A stretch of DNA of 64,000 bases from Saprospiraceae bacterium (GTDB lineage Bacteria > Bacteroidota > Bacteroidia > Chitinophagales > Saprospiraceae). The notes under the pieces are model-generated. The model had not been told where the DNA came from, made no database searches, and saw only the letters and a program-made list of their open reading frames with translations. The stretch lies in assembly GCA_022448945.1 (NCBI GenBank), contig JAKVCV010000001.1:627782-691781 (forward strand). Reading direction: 5' to 3'. The position numbers and the translations under genes were made by a program. Below, piece by piece: positions 45,968 through 55,617 of this stretch (position 1 is its first letter; each line of letters begins with the position of its first letter).

Positions 45968-48448
45968 ATGAGAACACTTTTCTTTATTTTATTTTTTTCT
46001 TATTTAAATACACTTTATAGTCAGATTGATACCAGTGGCAGGAAGTGTATAAGAGCAGTTTATGTCGAAAATAAACCTAAAATAGATGGAGTTTTGGATG
46101 AAGGGGTATGGCAAAAAGCTCCTGTGGCATCAAATTTTACTGAATTATCTCCCAATCCTGGAATTAAACCATCACAAAGAACAGAAGTTAGGTTACTATA
46201 TACGACAGAAGGAATTTTTATCGGTGCAAAAATGTACGATACAGCTGTTGATAGTATTTTAAAACAATTAAGCGTAAGGGATGCTGATTGGAATGTAAAT
46301 GCAGATAATTTTGCCATATATATTGATGGAATGTATACCCAACAATCTGATTTTACTTTTCAAGTATCTGCTGCTGGTGTTCAGGTTGATATGAATGATG
46401 GCGATGCAGTATGGGATGCAGTCTGGAAAAGTTCAGTAAAAATTGATAATGAAGGATGGGTAGCAGAAATAGAGATTCCTTATTCACAACTAAGATTTCC
46501 TAAAAGTGATCAACAAATTTGGGGAATTAATTTTGGACGTTCTATAAGACGTACTAGGCAAGAATTCTTGTGGAGCCCAATTGATCCTGCAAAGGGTAAT
46601 GAAGTGCAGCAACAAGGCTTACTTACAGGAATTGAACGTATAAAACCACCTGTAAGATTATCTTTTACACCATATGTTGCTGGTTATTTAAATCACACTT
46701 ATGATGGATCTACAAAAGAAACAGTCTTTACCCCATTATTTTCAGCCGGAGCTGATATGAAATACGGGATTAATGAAAGCTTTACACTTGATGTTGCTTT
46801 AATTCCTGATTTTGGTGATGTGCAGTCTGATAATCTTGTCTTTAACATAAGCCCATTTGAAATATACTATGAAGAAAGACGACCCTTTTTTACTGAGGGT
46901 GTAGATTTGTTCAATAGGGCAGATTTATTTTATTCAAGAAGAATAGGTAGTAACCCAGAGTATTATTCATCTGTTTTTCAACAACTTGATAGCTCAGAAT
47001 ATATTACAAAAAATCCTGTAAAACCATATCTTATTAATGCTTTAAAAATATCTGGACGAACAAAAAAAGGTTTAGGATTTGGCTTGTTTAATGCATTAAC
47101 GGCTCCATCTTTTGCAACAATTGAAAATGATTCAGGAGCTACTCGCAATTTTGAAACAGAGTCTTTCTCTAATTATAATGTTTTTGTCTTAGATCAACAA
47201 TTTTGGAAACATTCTTATGTAAGCTTAATTAATACTTCCGTTATTCGCTTTGGATCTTATACAGATGCTATTGTTACTGGAACCGAATTTAAAATTGCAG
47301 ATAAAAATAATAATTATGGTGTTGTTGGTTCTGCAGCCATAAGTAATAGATTTTTAGATACTTCATTGTACGAAAAAAATCATGATAATGGATATCGTTA
47401 CGAATTTGAATTTCAGAAATTCAGTGGTAATTTCTTATTTGGTATTGGTCAAAATACAATGAGTAAATATTATAATATTAATGATCTTGGATATGTTGTC
47501 CGCACTAATTTTATTAATTCAAAGGCTTGGGTTTCATACAATATTTATAAGCCAACTGGGTTGATGCTTAGAATGTGGTCGAAACTTGATTTTTCTTATG
47601 AGCGTTTATATAATCCATCAGTATTTACACGCATTCAAATTGGAGGTAGATGGGGTTGTACATTAAAAAATTTCTTAACAATAGGTGCTGATTTTAAGAT
47701 TGAACCTATTGGATTTAATGATTATTTTGAATCACGCACAGATAATAGATTTTGGGCAAAACCTACGTGGACACGTATCAACTTTTGGTTTTCTAGTGAT
47801 TATAGAAAGGCATTTGCTCTAGATGGAGGTATTAATTATCGCCGATTTTGGGGAGAAGGAGCATGGAAAGGATCAGATGTAATTGGTCTTAACTTACAAC
47901 CTTTAGTACGATTTAATGATAATTTTAATATGACAATCGAAGTCGATCTAACAATCAGACGAAACAGTCTAGGTTTTGTTACAAAATCTCCAAATCAAAA
48001 TGGTTTAGAAGATGATATTATTTTTGGTTCAAGATATCGTCAGGATTTAGAGACTATGATTATGGCTAATTATTTATTTACCAATAAAATTTCATTATCC
48101 CTTCGTCTACGACATTATTGGGCCATTGTTGATTATAATCAGTTGTATTTATTAAACGATGATGGTACAATGGGAGATACTAATTATAATGGCAATCATA
48201 ATACTAATTATAACGCATTTAATATTGATCTGATTTTTCGTTGGAGATTTGCCCCAGGTAGTGAATTAAATATTGTATGGAAAAATGCTGTCTTAGATTA
48301 TGGTGTTAATCCTAATTATAATTATTTTAATAATTTCGGATCAATGTTTGACACCGGTCAAAACAATCAATTTTCAATAAAGGCATTATATTACCTTGAT
48401 TTTTTTAAGTTCTTTAAAAAAAGAAATCGGGGAAAAAGAATTGATTAA
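45968..48448 (+). CDS. DUF5916 protein with CBM9-like N-terminal domain
   Basis: Starting at the ATG at 45968 gives 826 residues with a clean signal peptide (MRTLFFILFFSYLNTLYSQ). A TTG start at 45908 would bury it behind 20 residues. Residues about 30-225 are a carbohydrate-binding family 9-like domain (KPKIDGVLDEGVWQKA, FTFQVSAAGVQVD, EIPYSQLRFP). The rest is rich in alternating aromatic strands, with FYEERRPFFTEGVDLF-like and YSRRIG segments, and matches the DUF5916 beta-barrel-like region. An outer-membrane location is inferred. Function is unknown; such proteins often accompany polysaccharide or peptide breakdown genes. Confidence 0.87.
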   Translation: MRTLFFILFFSYLNTLYSQIDTSGRKCIRAVYVENKPKIDGVLDEGVWQKAPVASNFTELSPNPGIKPSQRTEVRLLYTTEGIFIGAKMYDTAVDSILKQLSVRDADWNVNADNFAIYIDGMYTQQSDFTFQVSAAGVQVDMNDGDAVWDAVWKSSVKIDNEGWVAEIEIPYSQLRFPKSDQQIWGINFGRSIRRTRQEFLWSPIDPAKGNEVQQQGLLTGIERIKPPVRLSFTPYVAGYLNHTYDGSTKETVFTPLFSAGADMKYGINESFTLDVALIPDFGDVQSDNLVFNISPFEIYYEERRPFFTEGVDLFNRADLFYSRRIGSNPEYYSSVFQQLDSSEYITKNPVKPYLINALKISGRTKKGLGFGLFNALTAPSFATIENDSGATRNFETESFSNYNVFVLDQQFWKHSYVSLINTSVIRFGSYTDAIVTGTEFKIADKNNNYGVVGSAAISNRFLDTSLYEKNHDNGYRYEFEFQKFSGNFLFGIGQNTMSKYYNINDLGYVVRTNFINSKAWVSYNIYKPTGLMLRMWSKLDFSYERLYNPSVFTRIQIGGRWGCTLKNFLTIGADFKIEPIGFNDYFESRTDNRFWAKPTWTRINFWFSSDYRKAFALDGGINYRRFWGEGAWKGSDVIGLNLQPLVRFNDNFNMTIEVDLTIRRNSLGFVTKSPNQNGLEDDIIFGSRYRQDLETMIMANYLFTNKISLSLRLRHYWAIVDYNQLYLLNDDGTMGDTNYNGNHNTNYNAFNIDLIFRWRFAPGSELNIVWKNAVLDYGVNPNYNYFNNFGSMFDTGQNNQFSIKALYYLDFFKFFKKRNRGKRID

Positions 48449-48471
48449 TAAATTTTGGGTATCGTCAATTC

Positions 48472-49416
48472 TTATTCTTGGATATTTGCAGGTTCTTGCT
48501 CCATTTTAATTTCATTGAGTTTTTCTTTTTTAGAAAGTTTATTCCATTGAAAAGGAATTAACAATTGATCTAAATACTTCTCAGGAAAATGTTCAATATC
48601 ATGAAGACCAATCTTTTCTGAAGCTTCTTCATCTTTTGGATAATACATTGTTCCAAATACTATATCCCAGAATATTATATTATTACCGTAGTTAGAATTT
48701 GCTTCTTCCATTTTTAATGAATGGTGCCATCGATGCAATTCAGTCATGCTAAAAATATAATTTAGAAATCCTAATTTAATATCTATGTTGCAATGTTGAA
48801 AAAGGCCATGAACTGTTATCCATACCGTTACAAACACCAAGATTTCATCGGGAACACCAAGAAGGATAAGAGGAGTTGTTGACATAAGGTAACTAAAGGT
48901 CGTGTCAAATGGGTGAAATCTTGATGCATTTAACCAGTATAATCGACCTGGACTATGATGAACAGCATGAAAGCGCCATAAAAAAGGAATTTCATGTAAC
49001 ATCCTGTGTGACCAATAACCACCAAATCCTGAAATAATCATAGCTAATGGAAGTTGTAAAAAAATAGGCCAATTATTTAGCCATAACTCGAATCCTACAT
49101 GTTTGGCTATATTCAATGCAACTACCAATAATACACTAGTTAATAATGCTTCCAGTACCTGTGGTAAAAAGATCATTGAAACAAGAGCATGTTTAAAATC
49201 TGTACCCACATCGTTATTGGGAATAGTCCATTTTTTATGTTTTGGGTGAATACGTTCAAAAAAAAGTGTAACAGCAGCCGTAGATAACGCTACAGTAGCA
49301 AGTAAATATCCTGAATGGATATCATATTGCATTCCGAAATATGTAAATAACATTGAAAGGATAAAAAACGCAGGGAATAAACCATAAGTAATGGCTTGAC
49401 GGATACTTTTTGACAT
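48472..49416 (-). CDS. Sterol desaturase / fatty acid hydroxylase family protein
   Basis: A 314-residue membrane di-iron enzyme from the ATG at 49416. The alternative start at 49509 adds an unlikely cysteine-containing 31-residue leader. Four or more membrane helices surround the histidine boxes HRMLH (near 148), HAVHH (near 161) and ELHRWHH (near 233), which hold the non-haem di-iron centre. The superfamily oxidises lipid carbons: sterol desaturases, ceramide/fatty acid hydroxylases and alkylglycerol monooxygenase-like enzymes. The precise substrate is unresolved. It is convergent with the DUF5916 gene, 23 bases away. Confidence 0.88.
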   Translation of the reverse strand: MSKSIRQAITYGLFPAFFILSMLFTYFGMQYDIHSGYLLATVALSTAAVTLFFERIHPKHKKWTIPNNDVGTDFKHALVSMIFLPQVLEALLTSVLLVVALNIAKHVGFELWLNNWPIFLQLPLAMIISGFGGYWSHRMLHEIPFLWRFHAVHHSPGRLYWLNASRFHPFDTTFSYLMSTTPLILLGVPDEILVFVTVWITVHGLFQHCNIDIKLGFLNYIFSMTELHRWHHSLKMEEANSNYGNNIIFWDIVFGTMYYPKDEEASEKIGLHDIEHFPEKYLDQLLIPFQWNKLSKKEKLNEIKMEQEPANIQE

Positions 49417-49644
49417 AATATTTGTGATATAAAAGTGGCGATAACACTGATTTTTAAATAATTGTGCAAAGCTACAATATATATGTGAATATATCAAATG
49501 AAAAAACATTTTTGCCTCCTATTAATTAGGTGTTTTCTAAAGCCATTACTTTATCAGTTTGTAAAGCTTTTGAATAGTAGATAATAAAATGATTTTTTGA
49601 AAAATTTTCTACAGAATAATATTTAGATATTTTATCTAATTAAA

Positions 49645-50817
49645 TCAACTGCATTTAACTTTTATCTCAACTCTTCTATTAATAGGATTTCCTTTTGGGT
49701 CTAAAGGTTTGTTAGGACCATACCATTCATAATTGATTCTATAAGGTTTTATGCCATACATAGACAACCATCTTTGGATCTTTAAAACTCTAGCTTTGGA
49801 TAATTCCATGTTAAATTCTTTAGGGCCAAAAATATCTGTATGCCCATATAACATTAAGGTTGATTTAGGATGTTCTTTCATGTAGTTAAAAATCATGTAT
49901 ATCGTCCTTTTAGCAGCTATCATTCCTTTGTATTTAGTAGAATTATCATGAAATTTTATTTTATCCAATACTAACATTTTATCACAAATAATATCTTTTT
50001 CAGAATTTAATCTGCTAACAGAATAAGGAAACTCTTTTTCTTCGGCGAGTCTTTTTGCTTCAGCTTCTTCGGCGAGTCTTTTTGCTTCAGCTTCTTCGGC
50101 GAGTCTTTTTGCTTCAGCTTCTTCAGCTATTTTTTTTGCTTCAGCTTCTTCAGCGAGTCTTTTTTCCTCAGCTTTTCTTTTAGCTTCTTCACGTGCTTTT
50201 TTTTCAGCTATTTTTTTTGCTTCTTCAGCTTCTTTATTTTTAATTTTTACGCCATATTTTTCTTGAAATTCATTAACCTTGTCTTCACTGTCTTTATTAG
50301 TTCCAAGATCTTTATCTTTCCATGTCTTAAGTTTTACATTAAAACAATTGAAATGGTTTTTATTGTATTCTTGACCTTTACCCTCGATTAGATCAACAGT
50401 TGTTACATCATTCGGGAGTCTTTCAAAGTGAACTTCACAACTAAATACAGTATATCCAATACCTTCTAAAGCAGAAACACTATATGCAGATGATCGTACC
50501 CTTGATTTCATCAATTTACCATTTCTGCGAATGTATTTTAACTCTTTGAGATAAAAATTTTTTTTCACATTTCTACCTTTGAGGTACCAGGGGTGTTCCC
50601 CTCCTGGAGGATAAAATATAGCATTTGTATATTTCCCACTTTTACAAACAAATCGAAAATAAAAGATTGTCCTATCGGCTGTGTAAGCTATTTTATCAAG
50701 GATATAATCATCTTGCCATTTACGATATGATGGCTTATGATCTGTATAAGTGCTCGTTTGCGCTGAAAGTTGATTATATGTAATAATTATTATAAAAAAT
50801 AATAGTAATCTTTTCAT
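49645..50817 (-). CDS. OmpA-family protein with 9-residue helical tandem repeat
   Basis: A 390-residue exported protein (signal peptide 1-19, ending LSAQ). The N-terminal domain (20-170) is of unknown type. It is followed by a charged Ala/Glu/Lys helix (about 190-265) with repeats of AEAKRLAEE, likely a long rod or coiled coil. The last 120 residues are an OmpA/MotB-type peptidoglycan-binding domain (LYGHTDIFGPKEFNMELSKAR, NRRVEIKV), with its Asp and Arg ligands for diaminopimelate present. It probably spans between the outer membrane and the cell wall. It forms a single-gene unit. Confidence 0.88.
   Translation of the reverse strand: MKRLLLFFIIIITYNQLSAQTSTYTDHKPSYRKWQDDYILDKIAYTADRTIFYFRFVCKSGKYTNAIFYPPGGEHPWYLKGRNVKKNFYLKELKYIRRNGKLMKSRVRSSAYSVSALEGIGYTVFSCEVHFERLPNDVTTVDLIEGKGQEYNKNHFNCFNVKLKTWKDKDLGTNKDSEDKVNEFQEKYGVKIKNKEAEEAKKIAEKKAREEAKRKAEEKRLAEEAEAKKIAEEAEAKRLAEEAEAKRLAEEAEAKRLAEEKEFPYSVSRLNSEKDIICDKMLVLDKIKFHDNSTKYKGMIAAKRTIYMIFNYMKEHPKSTLMLYGHTDIFGPKEFNMELSKARVLKIQRWLSMYGIKPYRINYEWYGPNKPLDPKGNPINRRVEIKVKCS
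50035..50170 (-). repeat. 27-bp in-frame tandem repeats (AEAKRLAEE)
   Basis: About five units of 27 bases encode nine residues each. Three consecutive units are nearly identical in DNA, and the two toward the N-terminus have diverged (AEAKKIAEE, and a truncated KRLAEE). All are multiples of three, so copy change keeps frame and lengthens or shortens the rod by about 13 angstroms per unit if helical. Confidence 0.9.
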
Positions 50818-50929
50818 TGGTAAAGTTGATATTTGGATATATTACTATAGTAAATTATAAGATAATATTTTTATTATTGAAAATGTTAATATATGAACTA
50901 ATATTTAAAACATATTCGCATATTCTAAT

Positions 50930-51715
50930 TTAACAAAATTTTTTTAGAATTGTTAATAATTGATTTGCTTGGTCAGCGTGTACCCAATGACCTGCGTCTT
51001 TTATAGTAACTAATGAAGAAGAGGGGAAATGTTTTTTATAACGCTCAAATTCATTATCATCTATATATGGAGATTTCGACCCTTTAATAAATAAAGTTGT
51101 ACCAAGAAAAGGTTCAGAAAGTTCACTATTACTAAGGATTATGTCATAGGCCTTGAAAATTACTGGCAGATTCATTTTCCAATTGTATTTTTTTGTTTTT
51201 TTGTTTAAATACAAATTTTTAAGAATAAATTGGCGAATGGTATAAGATTCAATTTTTTGCGCTAATAAATTATCTGCTTCTTTTCGTGATTTCAGGTTAT
51301 CTAAATCAAGTGCAAATAAGCTGTCAAAGATATCTGTATGGTTCCCTTTATATGTTTTGGGTGCTATGTCTATTATTACAAGTTTATTAATCATATCTGG
51401 GTTGTCAGATGCAAATTGCATTGCAACTTTCCCTCCCATAGAATGCCCAATGATTGTTGCCTTATAAATCCAATTGTTTTCCATGAATTCCCGGAGGTCT
51501 TCTGACATTATACTATAATTAAAGTCATCTGAATGAGGTGAACGTCCATGGTTCCGTAAATCGACAATAAATACCATAAAATTGTTTGCCAGTTTTTTTG
51601 CAATTGTCTGCCAGTTATCTAATGTGCCAAACATACCATGTAATATTATTACTGGTTCACCTGCGCCAAATACTTTGAAGTTTAGATCCATAGATTTAGT
51701 TAATTGATTCCCCAT
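50930..51715 (-). CDS. YbfF-like alpha/beta hydrolase (esterase)
   Basis: A 261-residue serine hydrolase with LHGMFGTLDNW, VDLRNHGRSPHS and the nucleophile elbow GHSMGG (Ser92). The Asp acid is probably in the segment around 205-220, and the base His lies in DAGHWVHAD near 244. It matches the YbfF/acyl-CoA esterase group. The annotated ATG overlaps the end of the WD40-like gene by 16 bases. A second Met (51691, MDLNFKVFG) gives the more family-like N-terminus and removes the overlap, so either start is possible. Translational coupling with the upstream gene is likely. Confidence 0.87.
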   Translation of the reverse strand: MGNQLTKSMDLNFKVFGAGEPVIILHGMFGTLDNWQTIAKKLANNFMVFIVDLRNHGRSPHSDDFNYSIMSEDLREFMENNWIYKATIIGHSMGGKVAMQFASDNPDMINKLVIIDIAPKTYKGNHTDIFDSLFALDLDNLKSRKEADNLLAQKIESYTIRQFILKNLYLNKKTKKYNWKMNLPVIFKAYDIILSNSELSEPFLGTTLFIKGSKSPYIDDNEFERYKKHFPSSSLVTIKDAGHWVHADQANQLLTILKKFC

Positions 51716-53217
51716 TCTTCCAGGTTTTCCAATATTTCATTGTTAGATAACCTGTTTAATGTGCCTCCAAATATTGTGTAAATACCAGGGTTGTCAGTTT
51801 TTATAAGTAATTCTGATGATTGAGGAATGTTTTGTTGATTATTAAATAAAGAACTATAACCAAGAATTTTAGTAGAAATCTCATCATCTTTAGCATATTT
51901 TTGATATATTTTTACTTGATCATAAGCCCAGTAAATTCTCCCTTTTCCTCTCACACTAAAACTAGTTTCTGCATTGATATAATGCCCTGTAGATGTATAA
52001 TGATCTGCAATGTATAGATTTGAAACAGGGCATGGAGCAATTATTTTAATTGTTCTTTTGGCACCTACAATTATCGCTTTTTTTAAAGGATGAAATCTAA
52101 CGGTATTACTGGCCAAAACACCTGCTGTCTCTGTAAATAATATAGGTTGTTTAGTATCTAAATCCCACAAGTTTAAATTGTTTGAATTTAACATGCCAAT
52201 TTGTAGATCTGGACTACATGAGAAATGTCCTTGCTCATTTCCAAGATCTTCAGTAACAAATGAGATTGTACTTAAATCAGAATTAATTTTATATACTCTT
52301 CCTTTTTTACCCACACTTACTAATAGCGTTCCATTATTTTGTACAAATATCTCATTAAAACGGATTTTGCTTTTTCTTGAGGCTTTAACACCAAGTTCTT
52401 CGATTTCAATTTTTTGAATTTGTTCTAAATAATTTTCAACCCTAATTAAACTTAAATTTCTAGCATCATATTGAGCAATTTGTGCCATGCAATTGCCTAT
52501 ATAAATACTTTGCCCATCAGTACTAAAAGCAAAAGGGAATTTAAAATTACATTTATCCCATTCAAAATCTTTGGGTATATGCTTTTTAGATACTAGAATG
52601 TCTCCTGTTAATGGATTTATTATAAGCAGTTTTTCTTCAAGAATAGCAATGCATTTGTTTTCATCAAACCCGTGATTTTTAAACCAAACTGCTAATCTAG
52701 AACCATCAGGCGAATAGCATATATTAAAGGGATAAAGTGTTGTATTGTCAACAACATCTACAAAATATGAATCTTCATAACAATCAGGTTTTTCTTTCAT
52801 TTTTAGATGAATTCGACCATTTTTTGTATTTCTAATTTCTAATTTTTTAGTTGCCGTTTTAATATAGTTATAGCATATCGCTAAAGTAGAACCATCAGGG
52901 CTAACTGACATATCAAGGATATGTTCGTAGCCTAAGTGAATCTTCCACTTTTCTGAGAAATCTATTCCTGAAAGTGCATACAAAAACCCATTGTTATCAA
53001 TTACAAAGACATTTCCTTTGTTATCTGTATCCAAAAATTTAATTCTACCATAATTTTTTGGATCAGATAGAGTGAAATTAGCAACACAAGCCCAGGTAAA
53101 TTGTTCTTTACCTATCTCAAATAGCTCTTTATTTTTGATAGTGATTAATGTGCTATCAATTTGGGAATAACAAAGCGTGTTAAAAAAAAGAAATATTGAA
53201 AACCAGTATTTTGGCAT
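51700..53217 (-). CDS. Exported WD40/beta-propeller-like protein
   Basis: A 505-residue protein with a signal peptide (residues 1-18, ending LCYSQ). It is built of beta-propeller repeats recognisable by VSPDGSTLAICYN, YSPDGSRLAVWF and FSTDGQSIYIGN spaced through residues 70-400; at least five blades are likely. The last 110 residues have a different composition and may form a separate domain. It is probably a periplasmic or surface binding protein. Its stop codon overlaps the start of the esterase gene, so the two form an operon; no functional link between them is known. Confidence 0.8.
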   Translation of the reverse strand: MPKYWFSIFLFFNTLCYSQIDSTLITIKNKELFEIGKEQFTWACVANFTLSDPKNYGRIKFLDTDNKGNVFVIDNNGFLYALSGIDFSEKWKIHLGYEHILDMSVSPDGSTLAICYNYIKTATKKLEIRNTKNGRIHLKMKEKPDCYEDSYFVDVVDNTTLYPFNICYSPDGSRLAVWFKNHGFDENKCIAILEEKLLIINPLTGDILVSKKHIPKDFEWDKCNFKFPFAFSTDGQSIYIGNCMAQIAQYDARNLSLIRVENYLEQIQKIEIEELGVKASRKSKIRFNEIFVQNNGTLLVSVGKKGRVYKINSDLSTISFVTEDLGNEQGHFSCSPDLQIGMLNSNNLNLWDLDTKQPILFTETAGVLASNTVRFHPLKKAIIVGAKRTIKIIAPCPVSNLYIADHYTSTGHYINAETSFSVRGKGRIYWAYDQVKIYQKYAKDDEISTKILGYSSLFNNQQNIPQSSELLIKTDNPGIYTIFGGTLNRLSNNEILENLEEWGIN

Positions 53218-53483
53218 TGTAATTATTTTCGAATTAAGTTAATTAAACTATTATTGTCAATTGCCAAGATATATTATAGATAAAGTAATAGCAGGTTAAA
53301 TTTTGAGAACCTCTATTTGATTTTTCTATAAATATGCAAAATTGATACCATAATCTTTATTCTTTTACAAAGAAACGTCTTTTTTAAAGAATAATTGTTT
53401 TATTTAAACTAAACAAATTAGAAAAAAATAAATGAATTATAGATATAGTATATTTATAGAAATATCTAAACAAAAAAAGATAA

Positions 53484-55316
53484 ATGAGTTATAAAAGTTT
53501 AAAACACTGTGTTAATGATTTAGAAAAACACGGTAAGTTATTGAGAATTAAATCAGAAGTAGATCCTGATTTAGAGATGGCAGAAATTCATAGAAGGGTT
53601 TTTGATGCTCAGGGGCCTGCTATATTATATGAAAACGTTAAGGGGTCGCCCTTTCCAGCGCTATCCAATCTTTATGGGACGATTGAAAGAACACGATTTT
53701 TGTTTAGACATGAATTGGAAAAAGTACAAAAGATTATCGAATTAAAAATTGATCCTATCCAAATATTAAAACAACCAGGTCGATATTTGTCTACGCCATT
53801 TTCAGCCCTTAATGGTTTGCCAAAAAAAGTTCGGTTTCGAAAACATATTTTATTTGGAGAAACAAAAATTAGTCAGTTACCACAAATTAAATCATGGGAA
53901 AAAGATGGTGGAGCTTTTATTACATTACCTCAAGTTTTTTCAATGGAACCTGGAGGAAAAGATATTATGAAATCTAATTTGGGAATGTATAGAATTCAAA
54001 TGTCAGGCAATGATTATCAAATAGATAAACAGATTGGATTGCATTATCAATTACATCGTGGAATTGGAGTACATCATAAAGCATATAACGAATCTGATTT
54101 ACCATTTAAAGTTTCTGTTTTCGTAGGGGGTCCTCCTTCTAACGCATTCGCTGCAATTATGCCACTTCCAGAAAATTTGTCAGAGCTTACATTTGCTGGT
54201 CTATTGAATGGGCGCCGGTTCCGATATTTTCAAAAGAATGATTATATTTTTTCTTCAGATGCTGATTTTTGTATTACAGGAACAGTAATTAAAGATAAAA
54301 AAATGTTGGAAGGCCCTTTTGGCGATCATTTGGGATATTATAGCCTTGCGCATGATTTTCCAGTATTAAAAGTCGATAAAGTATATCATAGGAAAGATGC
54401 TATTTGGCACTTTACAGTAGTAGGACGGCCTCCTGCTGAAGATTCAAGTTTTGGATATCTTATTCATGAATTAGTAAAAGGTCTTACACCAATCGAATTT
54501 CCGGGACTTGTAGAGCTAAATGCAGTTGACGCAGCTGGAGTACATCCATTGCTACTCGCTATTGGTAGTGAACGATATATGCCTTTTAGGGAAAGAAAAC
54601 CAGAAGAAATTTTAACCATTGCTAATCATTTGTTAGGTAAGGGCCAAACCAGTCTTGCGAAATATCTTTTTATAGCTGATATTGGTGATAACCCTAAATT
54701 GAACACTAAGGATATAAAATTTTATTTTAAACATATTCTGGAACGAATTGATTGGACTCGTGATTTACACTTTCAAACTCAAACAACAATTGATACTTTA
54801 GATTATTCAGGTGAATCTTGGAATAGTGGTTCTAAGGTAGTAATAGCTTGTTGTGGACCTCAAAAGCGTACCTTGAAAACGAAGTTACCCACCAATTTTA
54901 ATTTACCTGTTGGTTTTACAAATCCTGTTTTTGTTCAGGAAGGAATTTTAGCAATAAAAGCACCTCCTTATCTGGAGCCAGAACAATCCAAAATAGATAT
55001 ATTGTCTCTGACAGAATATTTAAAATCTTTTGATTTAAGTTCTATTCCTTTAATTTTGTTAGTTGATGATAGTACATTTGTATGTAAAAGTTTAAATAAT
55101 TTTATTTGGGTAACTTTTACTAGATCTAATCCATCTCATGATATTCATGGAGTCGATGAATTTACAGAAAATAAACATTGGGGATGCAGAAGCTCATTGA
55201 TAATTGATGCCAGAATCAAACCAAATCATGCTCCACCTCTTTTAGTTGATTCAAAAACCAAGAAAAATGTTGACAAATTATTTGATAAAGGGGGAGCGCT
55301 TTATGGGAAGCTTTAA
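53484..55316 (+). CDS. UbiD-family decarboxylase
   Basis: A 610-residue member of the UbiD family of prenylated-FMN decarboxylases. The N-terminal segment LRIKSEVDPDLEMAEIHRR and the central KSNLGMYRIQ, PLPENLSELTFAGLL and EGPFGDHLGYYS segments carry the conserved flavin- and metal-site residues. It is about 110 residues longer than E. coli UbiD, mainly at the C-terminus. The substrate may be a hydroxybenzoate-type quinone precursor, but Bacteroidota mostly make menaquinone, so I give no pathway. The prFMN maker UbiX is not nearby. The gene is monocistronic. Confidence 0.88.
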   Translation: MSYKSLKHCVNDLEKHGKLLRIKSEVDPDLEMAEIHRRVFDAQGPAILYENVKGSPFPALSNLYGTIERTRFLFRHELEKVQKIIELKIDPIQILKQPGRYLSTPFSALNGLPKKVRFRKHILFGETKISQLPQIKSWEKDGGAFITLPQVFSMEPGGKDIMKSNLGMYRIQMSGNDYQIDKQIGLHYQLHRGIGVHHKAYNESDLPFKVSVFVGGPPSNAFAAIMPLPENLSELTFAGLLNGRRFRYFQKNDYIFSSDADFCITGTVIKDKKMLEGPFGDHLGYYSLAHDFPVLKVDKVYHRKDAIWHFTVVGRPPAEDSSFGYLIHELVKGLTPIEFPGLVELNAVDAAGVHPLLLAIGSERYMPFRERKPEEILTIANHLLGKGQTSLAKYLFIADIGDNPKLNTKDIKFYFKHILERIDWTRDLHFQTQTTIDTLDYSGESWNSGSKVVIACCGPQKRTLKTKLPTNFNLPVGFTNPVFVQEGILAIKAPPYLEPEQSKIDILSLTEYLKSFDLSSIPLILLVDDSTFVCKSLNNFIWVTFTRSNPSHDIHGVDEFTENKHWGCRSSLIIDARIKPNHAPPLLVDSKTKKNVDKLFDKGGALYGKL

Positions 55317-55617
55317 ATTTTTGAGTAGATAATTGTTTGTGTTTTGTAATATTCGATTTGTTTGATTTTGTCTGTAATGCTTTACTGTAGTATTGAAAAG
55401 TTATAAATTAATATTTCAAGACTCGAATAAAAGTTTAAAATAACTCAATGAACATACATTTAACAAATAATGAGAATAGGTGTTAATTAAAAATTGTAAT
55501 TTTTACTATATAATTGGTAACTTTACGATTATTCTATTTTTTGTTATAATAAAGATTCCTATCTTCTTCAACTATTAATAATATAAGGTTTTAAATTCCT
55601 TTTTTTACAAAAAATTT
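55317..55617. other. AT-rich intergenic region before nnr
   Basis: These 301 bases lie between two same-strand genes. I see no RNA gene or hairpin with a T-run, and the nearest promoter-like sequence is a TATTTTTTG run about 80 bases before the next start (one base longer than the -7 consensus). No coding sequence is evident. Confidence 0.3.
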
